Notes: generated by a model not told the origin, from the sequence alone. DNA of 64,000 nucleotides from an uncultured Treponema sp. (GCA_946186185.1 CAMHMJ010000003.1:62001-126000), one strand, 5' to 3'; shown: positions 1 through 9,672, counted from the stretch's first letter. Translations and numbers: made by a program.

Positions 1-1128
1 GCTTTCAACCTGAAATCCTTTTTTCTGTAAATCCGCGCAGAGCTTGTGAAGTTCTTCCCGTCTCTCAGAGACTGCTTTTTCTCCCGCCTGGATAATCTCC
101 TTCTGATGACCGAACTCTCCTGCGTTTATGGCGGAAAGATCAGGCCGAATCAGAAGGTCGGCGGTTTCGTACTGGTTTAAGGTGTTCTGGGCCACAATCA
201 GATTGATGGTCTGGATGAAGGTTGAGTTGATTGAGTTAAAATCCTTCTGCTCAACGTTGATTTTTCCAAGAACGTCCATGGCGATGATGACGTCGGCGCC
301 CATATCCTTGGCAATTTGAATCGGCAGGTTGTCGCTTAGGCCGCCGTCATAGGCAAGACTTTTATCTTCAGTCGGGAAGGGAGGAAAAACTACAGGGACG
401 GACATGCTTCCCCGCACCGCCATAAGAAGGGAGCCTTTTTTGCAGATGATTTTTTCTCCGGAGAAAACGTCCGTGCAGACAATCCTTAAAGGAATCTCAA
501 AATCGTCAAAGTCGGTGACGTAACTTTTTTTGATGAAGCATTCCGCCAGCATGTTGGTAAGGTTCTGGTCGCTGATAACCCCCGGCTCCGAGCCGAAGCC
601 TTTCTTTGAAAACGGGAAAATCCAGAAATTGCTGGAGGCGTCCGTTCCCCGGGCAGGAAAAAGGTTCTTCTCCGAGGATGGATTGTGGTTCAGGAGGGCC
701 ATAATGTCCGTTTCGGTTAAAAGCGTCCTGATTTCCTTTGGACTGTAGCCGATGCAGTAGAGGGATCCGATAATGGAGCCCATGCTGACCCCAAGCACCA
801 TGTCCGGGACGATGCCTTCTTCTTCCAGCGCTTCAAGAAGCGGAATTTCCGCTAGTCCGCTGGCCCCACCTCCGCTTAAAACAAGGGCGAGCTTTGGTTT
901 TCTGGGGGTGTCCCCGTTTGTGCGGTGCAGGTCAGTTTTGCCACCTTCAACTTTGTTGTTCCCGGTCAGGGAATTTCCGATGGCGAACAACTGTGTGCAT
1001 AATAATAGTAGAAAAATGCGAGTTATCGCGGTGCGGTGCAACGACAAAACTGAGGGGCAAAATGTAAAACTGGTTCGACGAAAAAAATCCCGGAGAAAAA
1101 TCCCCGCTTTGAGCATAAATCTCTCCAT
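1..1128 (-). CDS. patatin-like phospholipase (RssA/NTE type), C-terminus beyond left edge
   Basis: A serine acyl hydrolase of the patatin family, expected to remove acyl chains from phospholipids or lysophospholipids. The 376 visible codons have no stop and run off the window. Seen: an N-terminal hydrophobic stretch (about residues 37-50) that could be a signal or anchor, the glycine-rich oxyanion loop SGGGASG (85-91), the nucleophile elbow GVSMGS with Ser115, and the Asp of the DGG box (YDGG, Asp261). The Ser-Asp dyad is therefore complete. ATG at 1128 is the longest start. An ATG four codons in (1116) has GGAGAG just upstream and may be the real one. It is divergent from the first starch lipoprotein, with only 93 bp between them. 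Family assignment is firm; substrate is unknown. Confidence 0.9.
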   Translation of the reverse strand, partial: MERFMLKAGIFLRDFFRRTSFTFCPSVLSLHRTAITRIFLLLLCTQLFAIGNSLTGNNKVEGGKTDLHRTNGDTPRKPKLALVLSGGGASGLAEIPLLEALEEEGIVPDMVLGVSMGSIIGSLYCIGYSPKEIRTLLTETDIMALLNHNPSSEKNLFPARGTDASSNFWIFPFSKKGFGSEPGVISDQNLTNMLAECFIKKSYVTDFDDFEIPLRIVCTDVFSGEKIICKKGSLLMAVRGSMSVPVVFPPFPTEDKSLAYDGGLSDNLPIQIAKDMGADVIIAMDVLGKINVEQKDFNSINSTFIQTINLIVAQNTLNQYETADLLIRPDLSAINAGEFGHQKEIIQAGEKAVSERREELHKLCADLQKKGFQVES

Positions 1129-1221
1129 AGTGAGAACATTATTTTGAAAAATCCGGGTTTTGTAAATAGATTGCGTTTTTTATTTGTAGATTTTAAAAAC
1201 ATCGCTTAAAATTATAAGGCT

Positions 1222-4200
1222 ATGCGTAAAAATTTTTTTTCAGGTCTTGCGGCGTTTTTTCTTCTGTCCGCAGTTTCAATGTTATTTTCATGTTCAGATG
1301 GATCTATGGTCAGTTCTTCCCGAAGTGGTGAGAGTGAGGGGAAGGTGGGAACCGTACGAATTTCGACAGGCGATAAAAGCCGCTCTCTTGATGTTTCTTC
1401 TATTAAATCTGCCCGCGTTGTTATTTCAGGTACCGGTATTGAAGGAGAGCTTTCCTGCGAGGTTGGAATTACCGGCGGAAAGAATAATGCGGATGAGGAT
1501 ATTGTAATCGAAAATGTTCCCACTGGTGCCAACCGCGTAATTTCCGTTTATGCACGGGATGAAGATGGAAAAGAGCTTTTCGGTGGAGCCATAAGAAATG
1601 TAAAGAATATCGGTGCTGGTTTGAATACCTGTTCTGTTACAAAAGCTACCACAGCTCTTGGAAATGTTTTCTATTATTTGAAAGAACTTGGGTATCCGAT
1701 TTCTTCCGTTGCTCAGGCTGAAAAGACGGCAATTGAATCGGCAATTGATTCCACCTATTCTTTTGATAAAATTAATACTCAGAGTATTGCCAGGGATTTT
1801 TATACTAGTGGTGTATCTGGTCTTAAAGATAAGAAAGAGTATGTTCTTGGGGAAAGCTCGGGAACTGGTTCTGCCACGAGTGTAACAGTGTATGCAAAGG
1901 GATATGAATACATTCATTACTGGGAGACCGGAAAAGACGGCACATCTGTACAGATGAGTGCGGCTACAGATAAGGGAACAGACTGGTACACGATTACCTT
2001 AAATTATACTTCTATTAATCTTTTGTTTAAGACAAAAGAGGACTGGACTGGTGCACAGACAGGCGATATGTCTCGAACTTCCGGCGTCTGGTACTACGAA
2101 AACGGTGAATGGTCGGGTTCTGCAATTGAGGATGATGTAAATCCTGTTGTAACATGGCTGCGACCTTCTTCCTTAACTGTTTCAGGGAAAACTGAGCTCT
2201 TTGCTTTTGCAGAAGATGAAAACGGAATCGAAAAAATTGAGTTTTATGCACAGGCTTCGGAAAGCGAAAGCCCGGTTCTTATCGGCTCAACTGATGGAAC
2301 CAGTGCGCTTTTGTGGGATTCTTCAGCTTTGAATAACGGAACATATTCTCTGACCGCAAAGGCTTATGATAATGGCGGAAATACGGCTGTTTCTTCAGCG
2401 GTGATTTCTGTCCTTGTTCAGAATGTTATTCCTGTTTCTGCGGTAATTTCCGGAAATTCAAGTGCGACGGTTGATGTTGAAAAGACTTTTGATGCTTCTT
2501 CTTCTCTTGGAGATATTACAAGTTATGAATGGAACTTTGGTGACGGAAGCACTGGAACTGGAGCGAAGGTAAAACATACCTATTCCGCAAAAGGAAAATA
2601 CACTGTGACACTTACTGTTACCGGAACGGAAGGCTTCGATTCTTCTGCCATTACCGTAACTTCTACAGTTACAAAGGTAATTTCCGTTGCTGATAAGACG
2701 GATTTTGTTCACCGGGATTTCCGTGAAGAAACCGTTTACTTTATGATGACAGACCGCTTTGCAGACGGTGACAGCACAAACAATAATATCTGGGGCGACG
2801 AGTTCCTTCCAAGTAAATACGATATATATGAATATGACGAAGATAAGACTGGTCCTTTAAGTTACTATCATGGCGGCGATTTTAAGGGAATTATCGATAA
2901 CCTCGATTATATTGCTGACATGGGCTTTACCGCCATCTGGATTACACCTAGCGTTAAGCAGCCGGAAGGACGCTACTTCTACGACGGCTCAAACGGAGGT
3001 GATGCTTACGAGGCTTCTGCCTTTCACGGCTACTGGGGTTACGATTTTGACCAGATTGACCCGCATCTTCATTCAAGCGGAAAAAACAGTGACGGCTGGG
3101 ATGATTACAGGGCCTTTATCGATGCCTGCCACGCCAAGGGAATTCGCGTAATGCAGGATATCGTAATCAATCACGGAAACCATAGTGCAGCAAGTGCTCC
3201 TACAAAATGGGCAGATTACAGTGTTCAGACAATTATGGACGGAAAGAAGTGGTCTTGGAAAACCGGTGATATTTATTATGATGCAAATAATCTATTGAAC
3301 GGTTTTTATGCTTATACAAATTCATGGCAGTGCGCAGATTTGATTGACTTTGGAGACCATGGTGAAAATGGAAAAGATGCCCGTCACCACTTAATTAATG
3401 TTTACAAGAAATTTATAGATGCAGGGGTTGATGCCTTCCGTATTGATACAATGGCTTATATTACAAATGAATTTGCCGGAGAATTTGCTGATGCAATGTA
3501 CAAGCATGCACAGGAACTGGGTAACGACTACTTCTATATGATTGGTGAATCCTGGTGCGGCCGCTATGATGCTGTTGCACGCCATTCAAAAGATACTACA
3601 GATTCACTTCATATGCTTGATTTGCATTTGAGCTGCCTCGATTATCCGGGAGAAATGCAGAAAGTATTTGGCGGTGCTGATGCCCTTGGTTCAGTTTATA
3701 ATAATGTAACTGGAAATGATAAGCAGTTTGATTGTATGACTCCTGATGAATATACAAAAACTGCAATGTTCGTTGATAATCACGACTGCTATCGCTGTGA
3801 AGGAAAATTCAGCGAAGAACAGTATAAAAATGCCCTTAACTACATCTATCTTTTCCGGGGCGTTCCGATTGTTTACTACGGAACTGAGGCTCTGTATTCA
3901 TGGAACGGAACACATCCTACAACAAACAAGGACGATGTAGTTTCACGCTGGATGCTTGGAGACAGAGGTATTAATTATGTTAAGCAGAATAAACCTTTAA
4001 TGTACAAGCATCTTAAGATTTTGAACCAGATTTACCACGCAAGTGAATGTGTTCAGAAAGGTGCTCAGGAAAATGTAAGCATAAATACAATTCCTGCTGC
4101 CTTTACCCGCACCTGGAACGGAAAAACTGCTGCTGTTCTTTTGAATCATCAGGACAGTGCAGGAAGCTATTCTTTCAGCGGACTTCCGAGCGGAACTTAC

Positions 4201-4314
4201 ACTCTTTACACAAGCGATGGAAGCGGAACTCTGAATACTTCAACCGTAACGGTAAGCGGTTCTTATACACTGGATGCTCCTGCAAACGGTTTTGCAGTTC
4301 TTGATCCGCAGTAA
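1222..4314 (+). CDS. GH13 alpha-amylase lipoprotein with starch-binding and PKD modules
   Basis: Predicted secreted, lipid-anchored alpha-amylase-type glycoside hydrolase acting on alpha-1,4-glucans. The signal peptide ends in LFSC, so Cys24 would be lipidated. Order: an N-terminal module shared with the other starch lipoproteins (about 40-200), a CBM26-like starch-binding module (about 222-299, with WY and TRTSGVWYY segments), a Big_7-type Ig-like domain (about 308-400), a PKD domain (about 407-486, core YEWNFGDGS), then a GH13 barrel from VYFMMTDRF (about 505). The catalytic triad is present: nucleophile Asp742 (AFRID), acid/base Glu776 (IGESW) and Asp855 (VDNHD). AAGG lies very close to the ATG. 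It is the first gene of a cluster of related lipoproteins. Exact specificity (amylase, neopullulanase or cyclomaltodextrinase) cannot be settled by eye. Confidence 0.93.
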   Translation: MRKNFFSGLAAFFLLSAVSMLFSCSDGSMVSSSRSGESEGKVGTVRISTGDKSRSLDVSSIKSARVVISGTGIEGELSCEVGITGGKNNADEDIVIENVPTGANRVISVYARDEDGKELFGGAIRNVKNIGAGLNTCSVTKATTALGNVFYYLKELGYPISSVAQAEKTAIESAIDSTYSFDKINTQSIARDFYTSGVSGLKDKKEYVLGESSGTGSATSVTVYAKGYEYIHYWETGKDGTSVQMSAATDKGTDWYTITLNYTSINLLFKTKEDWTGAQTGDMSRTSGVWYYENGEWSGSAIEDDVNPVVTWLRPSSLTVSGKTELFAFAEDENGIEKIEFYAQASESESPVLIGSTDGTSALLWDSSALNNGTYSLTAKAYDNGGNTAVSSAVISVLVQNVIPVSAVISGNSSATVDVEKTFDASSSLGDITSYEWNFGDGSTGTGAKVKHTYSAKGKYTVTLTVTGTEGFDSSAITVTSTVTKVISVADKTDFVHRDFREETVYFMMTDRFADGDSTNNNIWGDEFLPSKYDIYEYDEDKTGPLSYYHGGDFKGIIDNLDYIADMGFTAIWITPSVKQPEGRYFYDGSNGGDAYEASAFHGYWGYDFDQIDPHLHSSGKNSDGWDDYRAFIDACHAKGIRVMQDIVINHGNHSAASAPTKWADYSVQTIMDGKKWSWKTGDIYYDANNLLNGFYAYTNSWQCADLIDFGDHGENGKDARHHLINVYKKFIDAGVDAFRIDTMAYITNEFAGEFADAMYKHAQELGNDYFYMIGESWCGRYDAVARHSKDTTDSLHMLDLHLSCLDYPGEMQKVFGGADALGSVYNNVTGNDKQFDCMTPDEYTKTAMFVDNHDCYRCEGKFSEEQYKNALNYIYLFRGVPIVYYGTEALYSWNGTHPTTNKDDVVSRWMLGDRGINYVKQNKPLMYKHLKILNQIYHASECVQKGAQENVSINTIPAAFTRTWNGKTAAVLLNHQDSAGSYSFSGLPSGTYTLYTSDGSGTLNTSTVTVSGSYTLDAPANGFAVLDPQ

Positions 4315-4513
4315 TTTTTTATTTTTCAGTTTGTATCCCATACATCTTAAAAAACTGCTTTCAGAGGGGGATTTTAAGGGGGAAGCAGAGCGGCCCCCTT
4401 AGGCGAAAGGGGTGTGGGAGCAACGAAGTGCGACTCAGGGGGGAAGGCTTTCCCCCTTTTTTTTAAATAGCGGATTTTCAGTATTATGGAAAATAATTGA
4501 AAACCATGCAAAA
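4315..4513 (+). other. intergenic region with G-rich hairpins
   Basis: No gene is seen between the first GH13 gene and the operator-like repeats at 4514. The stretch holds two G/C-run hairpins: a CCCCTT/AAAGGGG stem around 4394-4412 and the terminator at 4438-4464. The segment also shows a loose resemblance to the G-rich intergenic DNA at 17940-18089. Confidence 0.6.
4438..4464 (+). terminator. Rho-independent terminator after first GH13 gene
   Basis: A perfect 7-bp stem GGGGGAA/TTCCCCC (4439-4445 with 4450-4456) with a 4-base loop is followed by eight T residues. It lies 125 bp after the stop codon, so it separates the first GH13 gene from the next transcription unit. Confidence 0.8.
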
Positions 4514-4572
4514 CCTTAGAAAACACCTATATAACCTAGAAAGTACCCTTTGAATCTTAGAAAAACACCTAT
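4514..4572 (+). promoter_or_regulatory. three phased 20-21 bp direct repeats upstream of a promoter
   Basis: Three related units, CCTTAGAAAACACCTAT (4514), CCTAGAAAGTACCCTT (4535) and TCTTAGAAAAACACCTAT (4555), are spaced 20 and 21 bp apart, about two helical turns. They end 17 bp upstream of the predicted -35 box of the next gene. The layout is typical of a site for a multimeric activator or repressor; the protein is unknown. Confidence 0.5.
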
Positions 4573-4588
4573 TTTTCCTTGTAAACTC

Positions 4589-4617
4589 TTGTAAACAGTG
4601 CGGTATTTTGCTATATT
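4589..4617 (+). promoter_or_regulatory. sigma-70-type promoter for the CBM20/SUMF1 lipoprotein
   Basis: TTGTAA (4589-4594), a 17-bp spacer and TATATT (4612-4617). The start codon is 30 bp downstream. The 10-bp direct repeat CTTGTAAACT/CTTGTAAACA overlaps the -35 box. Confidence 0.55.
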
Positions 4618-4647
4618 CTGTCGCATTCTAAAGATTTGAGGAAAATT

Positions 4648-6453
4648 ATGTTAAAATTTGCTAAAAAGTTTTTTGCTTTTTCTGTACTTGCTGTAGGTCT
4701 TTTTTCAGCATGTAACAATGTATCTGATGATTTTGAAGCAGTTTCTGCTGATTCAAAGGCTGCCTCTTCTGTGGCCGCTTCAACTTCTTCTGCTGACACA
4801 ACTGTTTCCAGAAGCGTTGCTCCTGTAGTTCGCATTTCTTCTGATTTGAACCCGGGCTTTGGTCAGGCAGTTTATTTTACAGGTTCTTTCAATGAAGGAA
4901 ATTCCTGGACAACTGCCGTTCGCGGTTCTTACGACAACGGCTGGTTTGCTGAAGTTACCAGCTCTTCTTCCTTTGAATGGAAGGCTCTTACAGGAAACTA
5001 CGACCTTGGAGAGATTGTTCCGGTTTCCGGCTATGGTCTTGTATGGGAAAACGGAGAAAATCATGTTTACGAGATTTCAGCAAATAATCTTTATATGATT
5101 ACTGCCGGCGGACTTGCAAAATACGGTTATACCCGCTATTTCACTGGAACCTTTAACGAAGGAAACAACTGGCAGTCTGCAGTTCACGCTTCCGGCTATA
5201 ATTCAAGAAATTATTTCTTCTGTGCTTTTGTAACCAGTGACACTCCAAATTTTGAATGGAAGGCTCTTGGCGGTTTTGGTTCACCGAGTGAAGTTATCAG
5301 CGCTCCTTTCACAGGATACAACTGGGACGAAGGTGCCAACAAAACCGGCGCAGATGCAATTCCTTTTGCAGAAGCCTGGGAACAGTATGCAAAAATCGAG
5401 TTCTTTGAAGCATATTACAATGCTGAAGAAAATCATTTGAGCCTGAACGGAACCGGTTATATCTACGACTACAATCAGCCCTTCCAGAATTACGACGCTA
5501 CAATCTTTGAAATCGTAAAAGACGGTGAAGTTGTTTATTCTGCAAACTACAATGATGTTCGCGATTCCGGTGTTGATTTCTACACAGAAAAGTTTGATTA
5601 CACAATCTATACTGCCCGCGTAATTCCTGTTTCAATCTACGGTGACCGTGGCTGTCCAACAGAATCTACCTTCTGTCCTGCAATGGTAAAATTCAATTCT
5701 GCATATTTCTTTATGGGCTCTGACTCAGATTCAGATGAAGAAAATACAGAACACACTGTAATTATTTCAAAGCCCTATTTTATCGGAAAATATGAAGTAA
5801 CCGACGCTGAATTCAAGGATATCTTCGGAAAATCAAGCGCTTACATGGGATACAAAATCTATACTCTTGATGAAGGTCCTGCTATCGCAATGAATATTCA
5901 GTTTGCAATCGCTTATTGTAACCTTCGTTCCATTAAAGAAGGTCTTGAACCGGTTTATTCTGTAGAAGGTGTTGATTTCAACAATGTGGATTTCAATTAC
6001 GTTTACAATATGTCAACTGCTGAACGAGCTTTGTGGAATCATGCAACTGTAAACTGGGACGCAAACGGTTACCGCATTCCTACAGAAGCTGAATGGGAAT
6101 ACGCTGCCCGGGGTTCTCAAGTGTATATCTACAGCGGAAGCAATGATATCGATGAAGTAGCAGTTACCATGGCAACAAGAAATTATCAGCCTGTAGAGGT
6201 TGGTTCAAAAGCTCCTAACTATTTTGGTATCTACGATATGAGCGGAAACGCTGAAGAATGGGTATGGGATTTTTATGCTCCATATTCGTCAGAGACTCAG
6301 TATAATCCTGTTTGCGAAAATGGTGTAAGTCACATTGTTCGCGGCGGTGGCTTTGGCTGCTACGGAAACGACCTCTTTACAGTTTATGTTCGCCGTGAAT
6401 GCTCAAGCTATTCTTCCTGCACCGGACTTCGTGTAGTTAGAAACGCTCAGTAA
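4648..6453 (+). CDS. lipoprotein with two CBM20-like starch-binding modules and a SUMF1/FGE-like domain
   Basis: A predicted surface or periplasmic lipoprotein (lipobox FSAC, Cys22). Two tandem segments (about 71-146 and 160-238) each have a YFTGxFNEGNxW start, an FEWKAL strand and a W-E-G-x-N end. These resemble CBM20 starch-binding domains. The C-terminal third (about 346-601) is a formylglycine-generating-enzyme/SUMF1-type fold: MGSDSD, KYEVTDAEF, YRIPTEAEWEYAARG, YDMSGNAEEWVWD and a final VRGGGFGC. Cys571 matches the first catalytic Cys of true FGEs, but the second Cys a few residues on is not evident, so sulfatase maturation is doubtful. The SUMF1 fold is often used as a binding or scaffold domain. 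ATG 4648 was chosen because GAGGA sits 6 bp upstream. It lies inside the starch lipoprotein cluster. Confidence 0.85.
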   Translation: MLKFAKKFFAFSVLAVGLFSACNNVSDDFEAVSADSKAASSVAASTSSADTTVSRSVAPVVRISSDLNPGFGQAVYFTGSFNEGNSWTTAVRGSYDNGWFAEVTSSSSFEWKALTGNYDLGEIVPVSGYGLVWENGENHVYEISANNLYMITAGGLAKYGYTRYFTGTFNEGNNWQSAVHASGYNSRNYFFCAFVTSDTPNFEWKALGGFGSPSEVISAPFTGYNWDEGANKTGADAIPFAEAWEQYAKIEFFEAYYNAEENHLSLNGTGYIYDYNQPFQNYDATIFEIVKDGEVVYSANYNDVRDSGVDFYTEKFDYTIYTARVIPVSIYGDRGCPTESTFCPAMVKFNSAYFFMGSDSDSDEENTEHTVIISKPYFIGKYEVTDAEFKDIFGKSSAYMGYKIYTLDEGPAIAMNIQFAIAYCNLRSIKEGLEPVYSVEGVDFNNVDFNYVYNMSTAERALWNHATVNWDANGYRIPTEAEWEYAARGSQVYIYSGSNDIDEVAVTMATRNYQPVEVGSKAPNYFGIYDMSGNAEEWVWDFYAPYSSETQYNPVCENGVSHIVRGGGFGCYGNDLFTVYVRRECSSYSSCTGLRVVRNAQ

Positions 6454-6483
6454 CGCTTGAAATATTATTCAATTTAATTTTGC

Positions 6484-6526
6484 AAGGCTGTCTGTCAGGT
6501 TTGACCTTTCAGGCAGCCTTTTTTTA
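6484..6526 (+). terminator. Rho-independent terminator
   Basis: Stem AAGGCTG/CAGCCTT with further imperfect pairing inside (GTCTGTCAGG against CCTTTCAGGC), followed by a T-run from 6519. It lies 30 bp after the SUMF1 lipoprotein stop. Confidence 0.8.
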
Positions 6527-6612
6527 TTGTTTTGTCTGAGGGGGAGGGGGAGACTGACGCGGCTTTTATTGCAGAAAATTTTGTGGCTCATCACGGAAAA
6601 TCATTTGCTTTT

Positions 6613-6641
6613 TTGAATGTTTGCCCTTACACTGTTTAAAT
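6613..6641 (+). promoter_or_regulatory. putative promoter for second GH13 gene
   Basis: TTGAAT (6613-6618), a 17-bp spacer and TTAAAT (6636-6641). The GTG start is 30 bp downstream behind a G-run Shine-Dalgarno. Both boxes are only moderate matches. Confidence 0.4.
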
Positions 6642-6671
6642 ACGTACTATTTGAAAAATTTGGGGGCTTTT

Positions 6672-9611
6672 GTGAAGAACATTGTAAAATTCACAGGAAG
6701 ATTTTTTGCTGCCTTTGCGGCAATTGTTTTTATTTATGGCTGTAAGGCTGAAGTTTCTGATTCAGAAAAAGATTATAAGGGCGAGACAGGCTCAATCAGT
6801 GTAAGCTTTGCGGAAGGCGCTGAGGCTCGGGATTCCCGGGCACTTATGATAAGCGAGTTGAAATCCGCTAAGGCAGTTGTAACCGGTTTCGATTCAAAAG
6901 GCGAAAAGTTTACGAAGACTTCCGGTGTTGTAGCTCTTACAGGCGGTAAGGCAGACAGTATTTCCGTAACAGATATTCCGGTTTGTAAAAATGCTGCGGT
7001 TGTTGTAACTGCATTTTCTGATACCACAGGCTCTTCAGAAGTGAAGGGCGGAGTTATTTCTGCTTATGTTGAAAAGATTGAGGGCGGAAAGAATAACTCG
7101 GTTTCAGTTACCTGGAATGAATCGAAAAAAGGTAATGTGTATGCCGCGCTGATTGAAGCCGGCTTAAACACAAATACTCTCACTGATGCACAGATTTCTT
7201 CTATTGATAACGCGATTCCAACTGATATTCATGCAAGTCTGATTAATGCGGCTGCGATTGCTGCTGCGGCTAAGGAATTTGTTGAGGGAACTGGAACACT
7301 GGGGGAGGCTTCTGAATACAAATTGACTGCAGGAAGCGTAAAGGTAACTTGCAATGAATACGATGGAATGACTCTGCAGATTACAGACCCGTTGAGTTCG
7401 GTTGCTACAGCCAGTACAAGCGGTGCGGTAACAATCAGTAATGTTGCTCCTGGAATCTGGACACTTTATGTTCTGGAGGGGGATACAGTAAAAGATAAAA
7501 AGACTGTAACTATTACCAGCGGGGGAAGCATAAATGTTGAGATTGGACAGTCTGTTATTACTGATAAGATTATCGTTCATGCTAAGAATTATCCGGCCAT
7601 TTATATTTTTGACACTACAGGTATATCAACAAATTCGTATAACATGACTCCTGAAGGTAATGACTGGTACACTTATACATTGAATGTTACCAGTGCAAAA
7701 CTTATTTTTAAGACTTCGAAGGACTCTTGGACAAATCAGACTGCTGATCTTACTCGCACAGCTGGTGAATGGTGGTTCGTTGGAGATCCTTCAAGTTCTT
7801 CAAAGCCAAGCGGAACATGGTATAGCTCAAATCCAGATGTACCTCCAGAGCCGGAGGCTCCAACTTTAACGATTTCTCCGGCTGGCAATACAATTGCAAC
7901 AAATGGAAAAATTAGAGTTGTTCTTACAGACGGAAATGATACGATTTCTTCGGCAGCTGTTACCGTTACGGGCGTAAAAAATAAATCTTACACATATTCT
8001 GATTTTACAAACAATGTTCTGGAAATCCCTGTATCAGAACTTACAAGTGAAGCTGATAAATCAATATCAGTTTCTGCTTCTGTTACAAATTCTATAGGTT
8101 CAGCAAATGACAGTAAATCTTACACAACGTTTGTAAATGAAGTTTCGATTATAAGTAACTTTAATGAACTCGTAATGTTCCAGGTTATGGTAAGTCACTT
8201 CCAGGATGGAGATTCTTCTATTGGTTATACAAGTGCCTATGGCCCATCTGGTCAGACTTACGGTGGTGATTTAAGAGGTATTATCAATTCTCTTGATTAT
8301 CTTCAGGATTTGGGTGTTAATGCTCTCTGGATGACTCCTATTTTTAATTCAAATTCATCAAGTTCCGGTGATCAGATGGCATCTACTGGATATTATACCT
8401 ATGATTATTTTGATATTGATCCACGCTTTGGTTCAAAGGCTGTGTTTAAGGAGCTTGTTGATGAATGTCACGAGCGTGGAATTAATGTAATTCTTGATGG
8501 TGTTGTTGGTCACTGGGGTAGTAATGTTGCAGAATCTCCTACAGGAAAAACACCATCCCGTTCACATGGTCAGTATAAGGGCTGTAATTATCCAGAAAGC
8601 TTGGAATTCTTTGAGGAAGTTCTTTCTTACTGGATTGAAAACTATGATATTGATGGATGGCGTTTGGATCAGGCTTATCAGGCCGGAGCCCGCACAGATG
8701 ATGTTTATACTGGTAATACTAATTACTGGCCTCAGCTTAGAGCTGCTGTTGAAGCTGCAGCTGCAACAAATGGTACAAAAGGTCAGAATTGGGGAACTCT
8801 CGGTTATATGTGTGGAGAGGTGCTTGATGGTAATCAGAGTAATATTCAGAAATGGGTTGTTGTAAATGACGGACTTCAGTCCAATTTTGATTTCCCAAGT
8901 CGTTACAAGTTGTGTAATGCCATTGTTGGAGGTTCAGATTGGGCTGATTCGGCAGGAAGTGATACTTTTGTTTCAGCAATGACTTATACTTATAATACTT
9001 ACTCTGCAAAAGGTTATACACATTCAAAAGGTTATTATCCTAATTTGTTCTTATCTAATCATGATCTTCTTAGATTTGGTGATTTGATTATAGATTGGAA
9101 GAAGTATTCTTATGGTTCTGATAATTATGTCGGAAAGTATAAGGTTGCTCTTGCATCTTTGGCTTCATATACAGGTCCAATTACGTTATACATGGGTGAT
9201 GAATGGGGTGAAGCAACACAGGATATAAAGCTGATTACTTCACTTTCAACACCTGTTGGAAAAGGCTCTTATTGGGATAATTCAAGCCGCACATCAGGAC
9301 ATATTGATAAGGCTATAAATGGTTCATCTGCAGAAAAAGAAGTTCTTTCTTTCACAAAAAAACTTCTTGCAGCCCGCAAAGCTCATAAGGCATTGTGGAA
9401 TGGTGGTTCAACTGTTCAGACAACATCTTCTTCAGATTTCTTTGTAACAAAGAAAGTTTGTGATGGAGAAACGATTTACGTTTGTATTAATAACAGTACA
9501 TCAAGTAAGACTTTCTCTGGTGTTTCTGGAGATGACCTTCTCAGTGATTATAAAGCATCTGGTTCTGTAGAAGTTCCAGCGCTTAGCGCTCGTTATATTC
9601 TTGTAAAATAA
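6672..9611 (+). CDS. GH13-family glycosidase lipoprotein with shared N-terminal and starch-binding modules
   Basis: A second lipid-anchored alpha-glucan hydrolase. GTG 6672 was chosen over the upstream TTG (6621): GGGGG lies 5 bp before it and it gives a clean lipoprotein signal (Cys24, IYGC). Order: shared module with the DSRAL motif (about 35-190), a second shared beta-rich segment (about 215-295), a CBM26-like module (about 297-373, DLTRTAGEWW), an Ig-like linker domain (about 392-492), then the GH13 barrel from FQVMVSHFQDGD. Catalytic residues: Asp666 (GWRLD), Glu716 (CGEV) and Asp798 (SNHD). The barrel half is visibly richer in A/T-ending codons than the N-terminal half, so domain shuffling is possible. 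Fine specificity is unknown. Confidence 0.92.
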   Translation: MKNIVKFTGRFFAAFAAIVFIYGCKAEVSDSEKDYKGETGSISVSFAEGAEARDSRALMISELKSAKAVVTGFDSKGEKFTKTSGVVALTGGKADSISVTDIPVCKNAAVVVTAFSDTTGSSEVKGGVISAYVEKIEGGKNNSVSVTWNESKKGNVYAALIEAGLNTNTLTDAQISSIDNAIPTDIHASLINAAAIAAAAKEFVEGTGTLGEASEYKLTAGSVKVTCNEYDGMTLQITDPLSSVATASTSGAVTISNVAPGIWTLYVLEGDTVKDKKTVTITSGGSINVEIGQSVITDKIIVHAKNYPAIYIFDTTGISTNSYNMTPEGNDWYTYTLNVTSAKLIFKTSKDSWTNQTADLTRTAGEWWFVGDPSSSSKPSGTWYSSNPDVPPEPEAPTLTISPAGNTIATNGKIRVVLTDGNDTISSAAVTVTGVKNKSYTYSDFTNNVLEIPVSELTSEADKSISVSASVTNSIGSANDSKSYTTFVNEVSIISNFNELVMFQVMVSHFQDGDSSIGYTSAYGPSGQTYGGDLRGIINSLDYLQDLGVNALWMTPIFNSNSSSSGDQMASTGYYTYDYFDIDPRFGSKAVFKELVDECHERGINVILDGVVGHWGSNVAESPTGKTPSRSHGQYKGCNYPESLEFFEEVLSYWIENYDIDGWRLDQAYQAGARTDDVYTGNTNYWPQLRAAVEAAAATNGTKGQNWGTLGYMCGEVLDGNQSNIQKWVVVNDGLQSNFDFPSRYKLCNAIVGGSDWADSAGSDTFVSAMTYTYNTYSAKGYTHSKGYYPNLFLSNHDLLRFGDLIIDWKKYSYGSDNYVGKYKVALASLASYTGPITLYMGDEWGEATQDIKLITSLSTPVGKGSYWDNSSRTSGHIDKAINGSSAEKEVLSFTKKLLAARKAHKALWNGGSTVQTTSSSDFFVTKKVCDGETIYVCINNSTSSKTFSGVSGDDLLSDYKASGSVEVPALSARYILVK

Positions 9612-9634
9612 CTAGAAATTATTTTTTTTAGACA

Positions 9635-9672
9635 AAATCCTTCGTGCATCGTCGTGCGGAGGATTTTTTTTA
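9635..9672 (+). terminator. Rho-independent terminator after second GH13 gene
   Basis: A 10-bp stem AAATCCTTCG/CGGAGGATTT (one G-U pair) with a 12-base loop, followed by T-rich sequence. Confidence 0.85.

Noticed and set aside
1426..1917. Minus-strand 163-codon frame inside the first GH13 gene, and similar long opposite frames in other genes
   Set aside because: These are shadows of strongly supported genes with complete catalytic motifs; they show no domain of their own.
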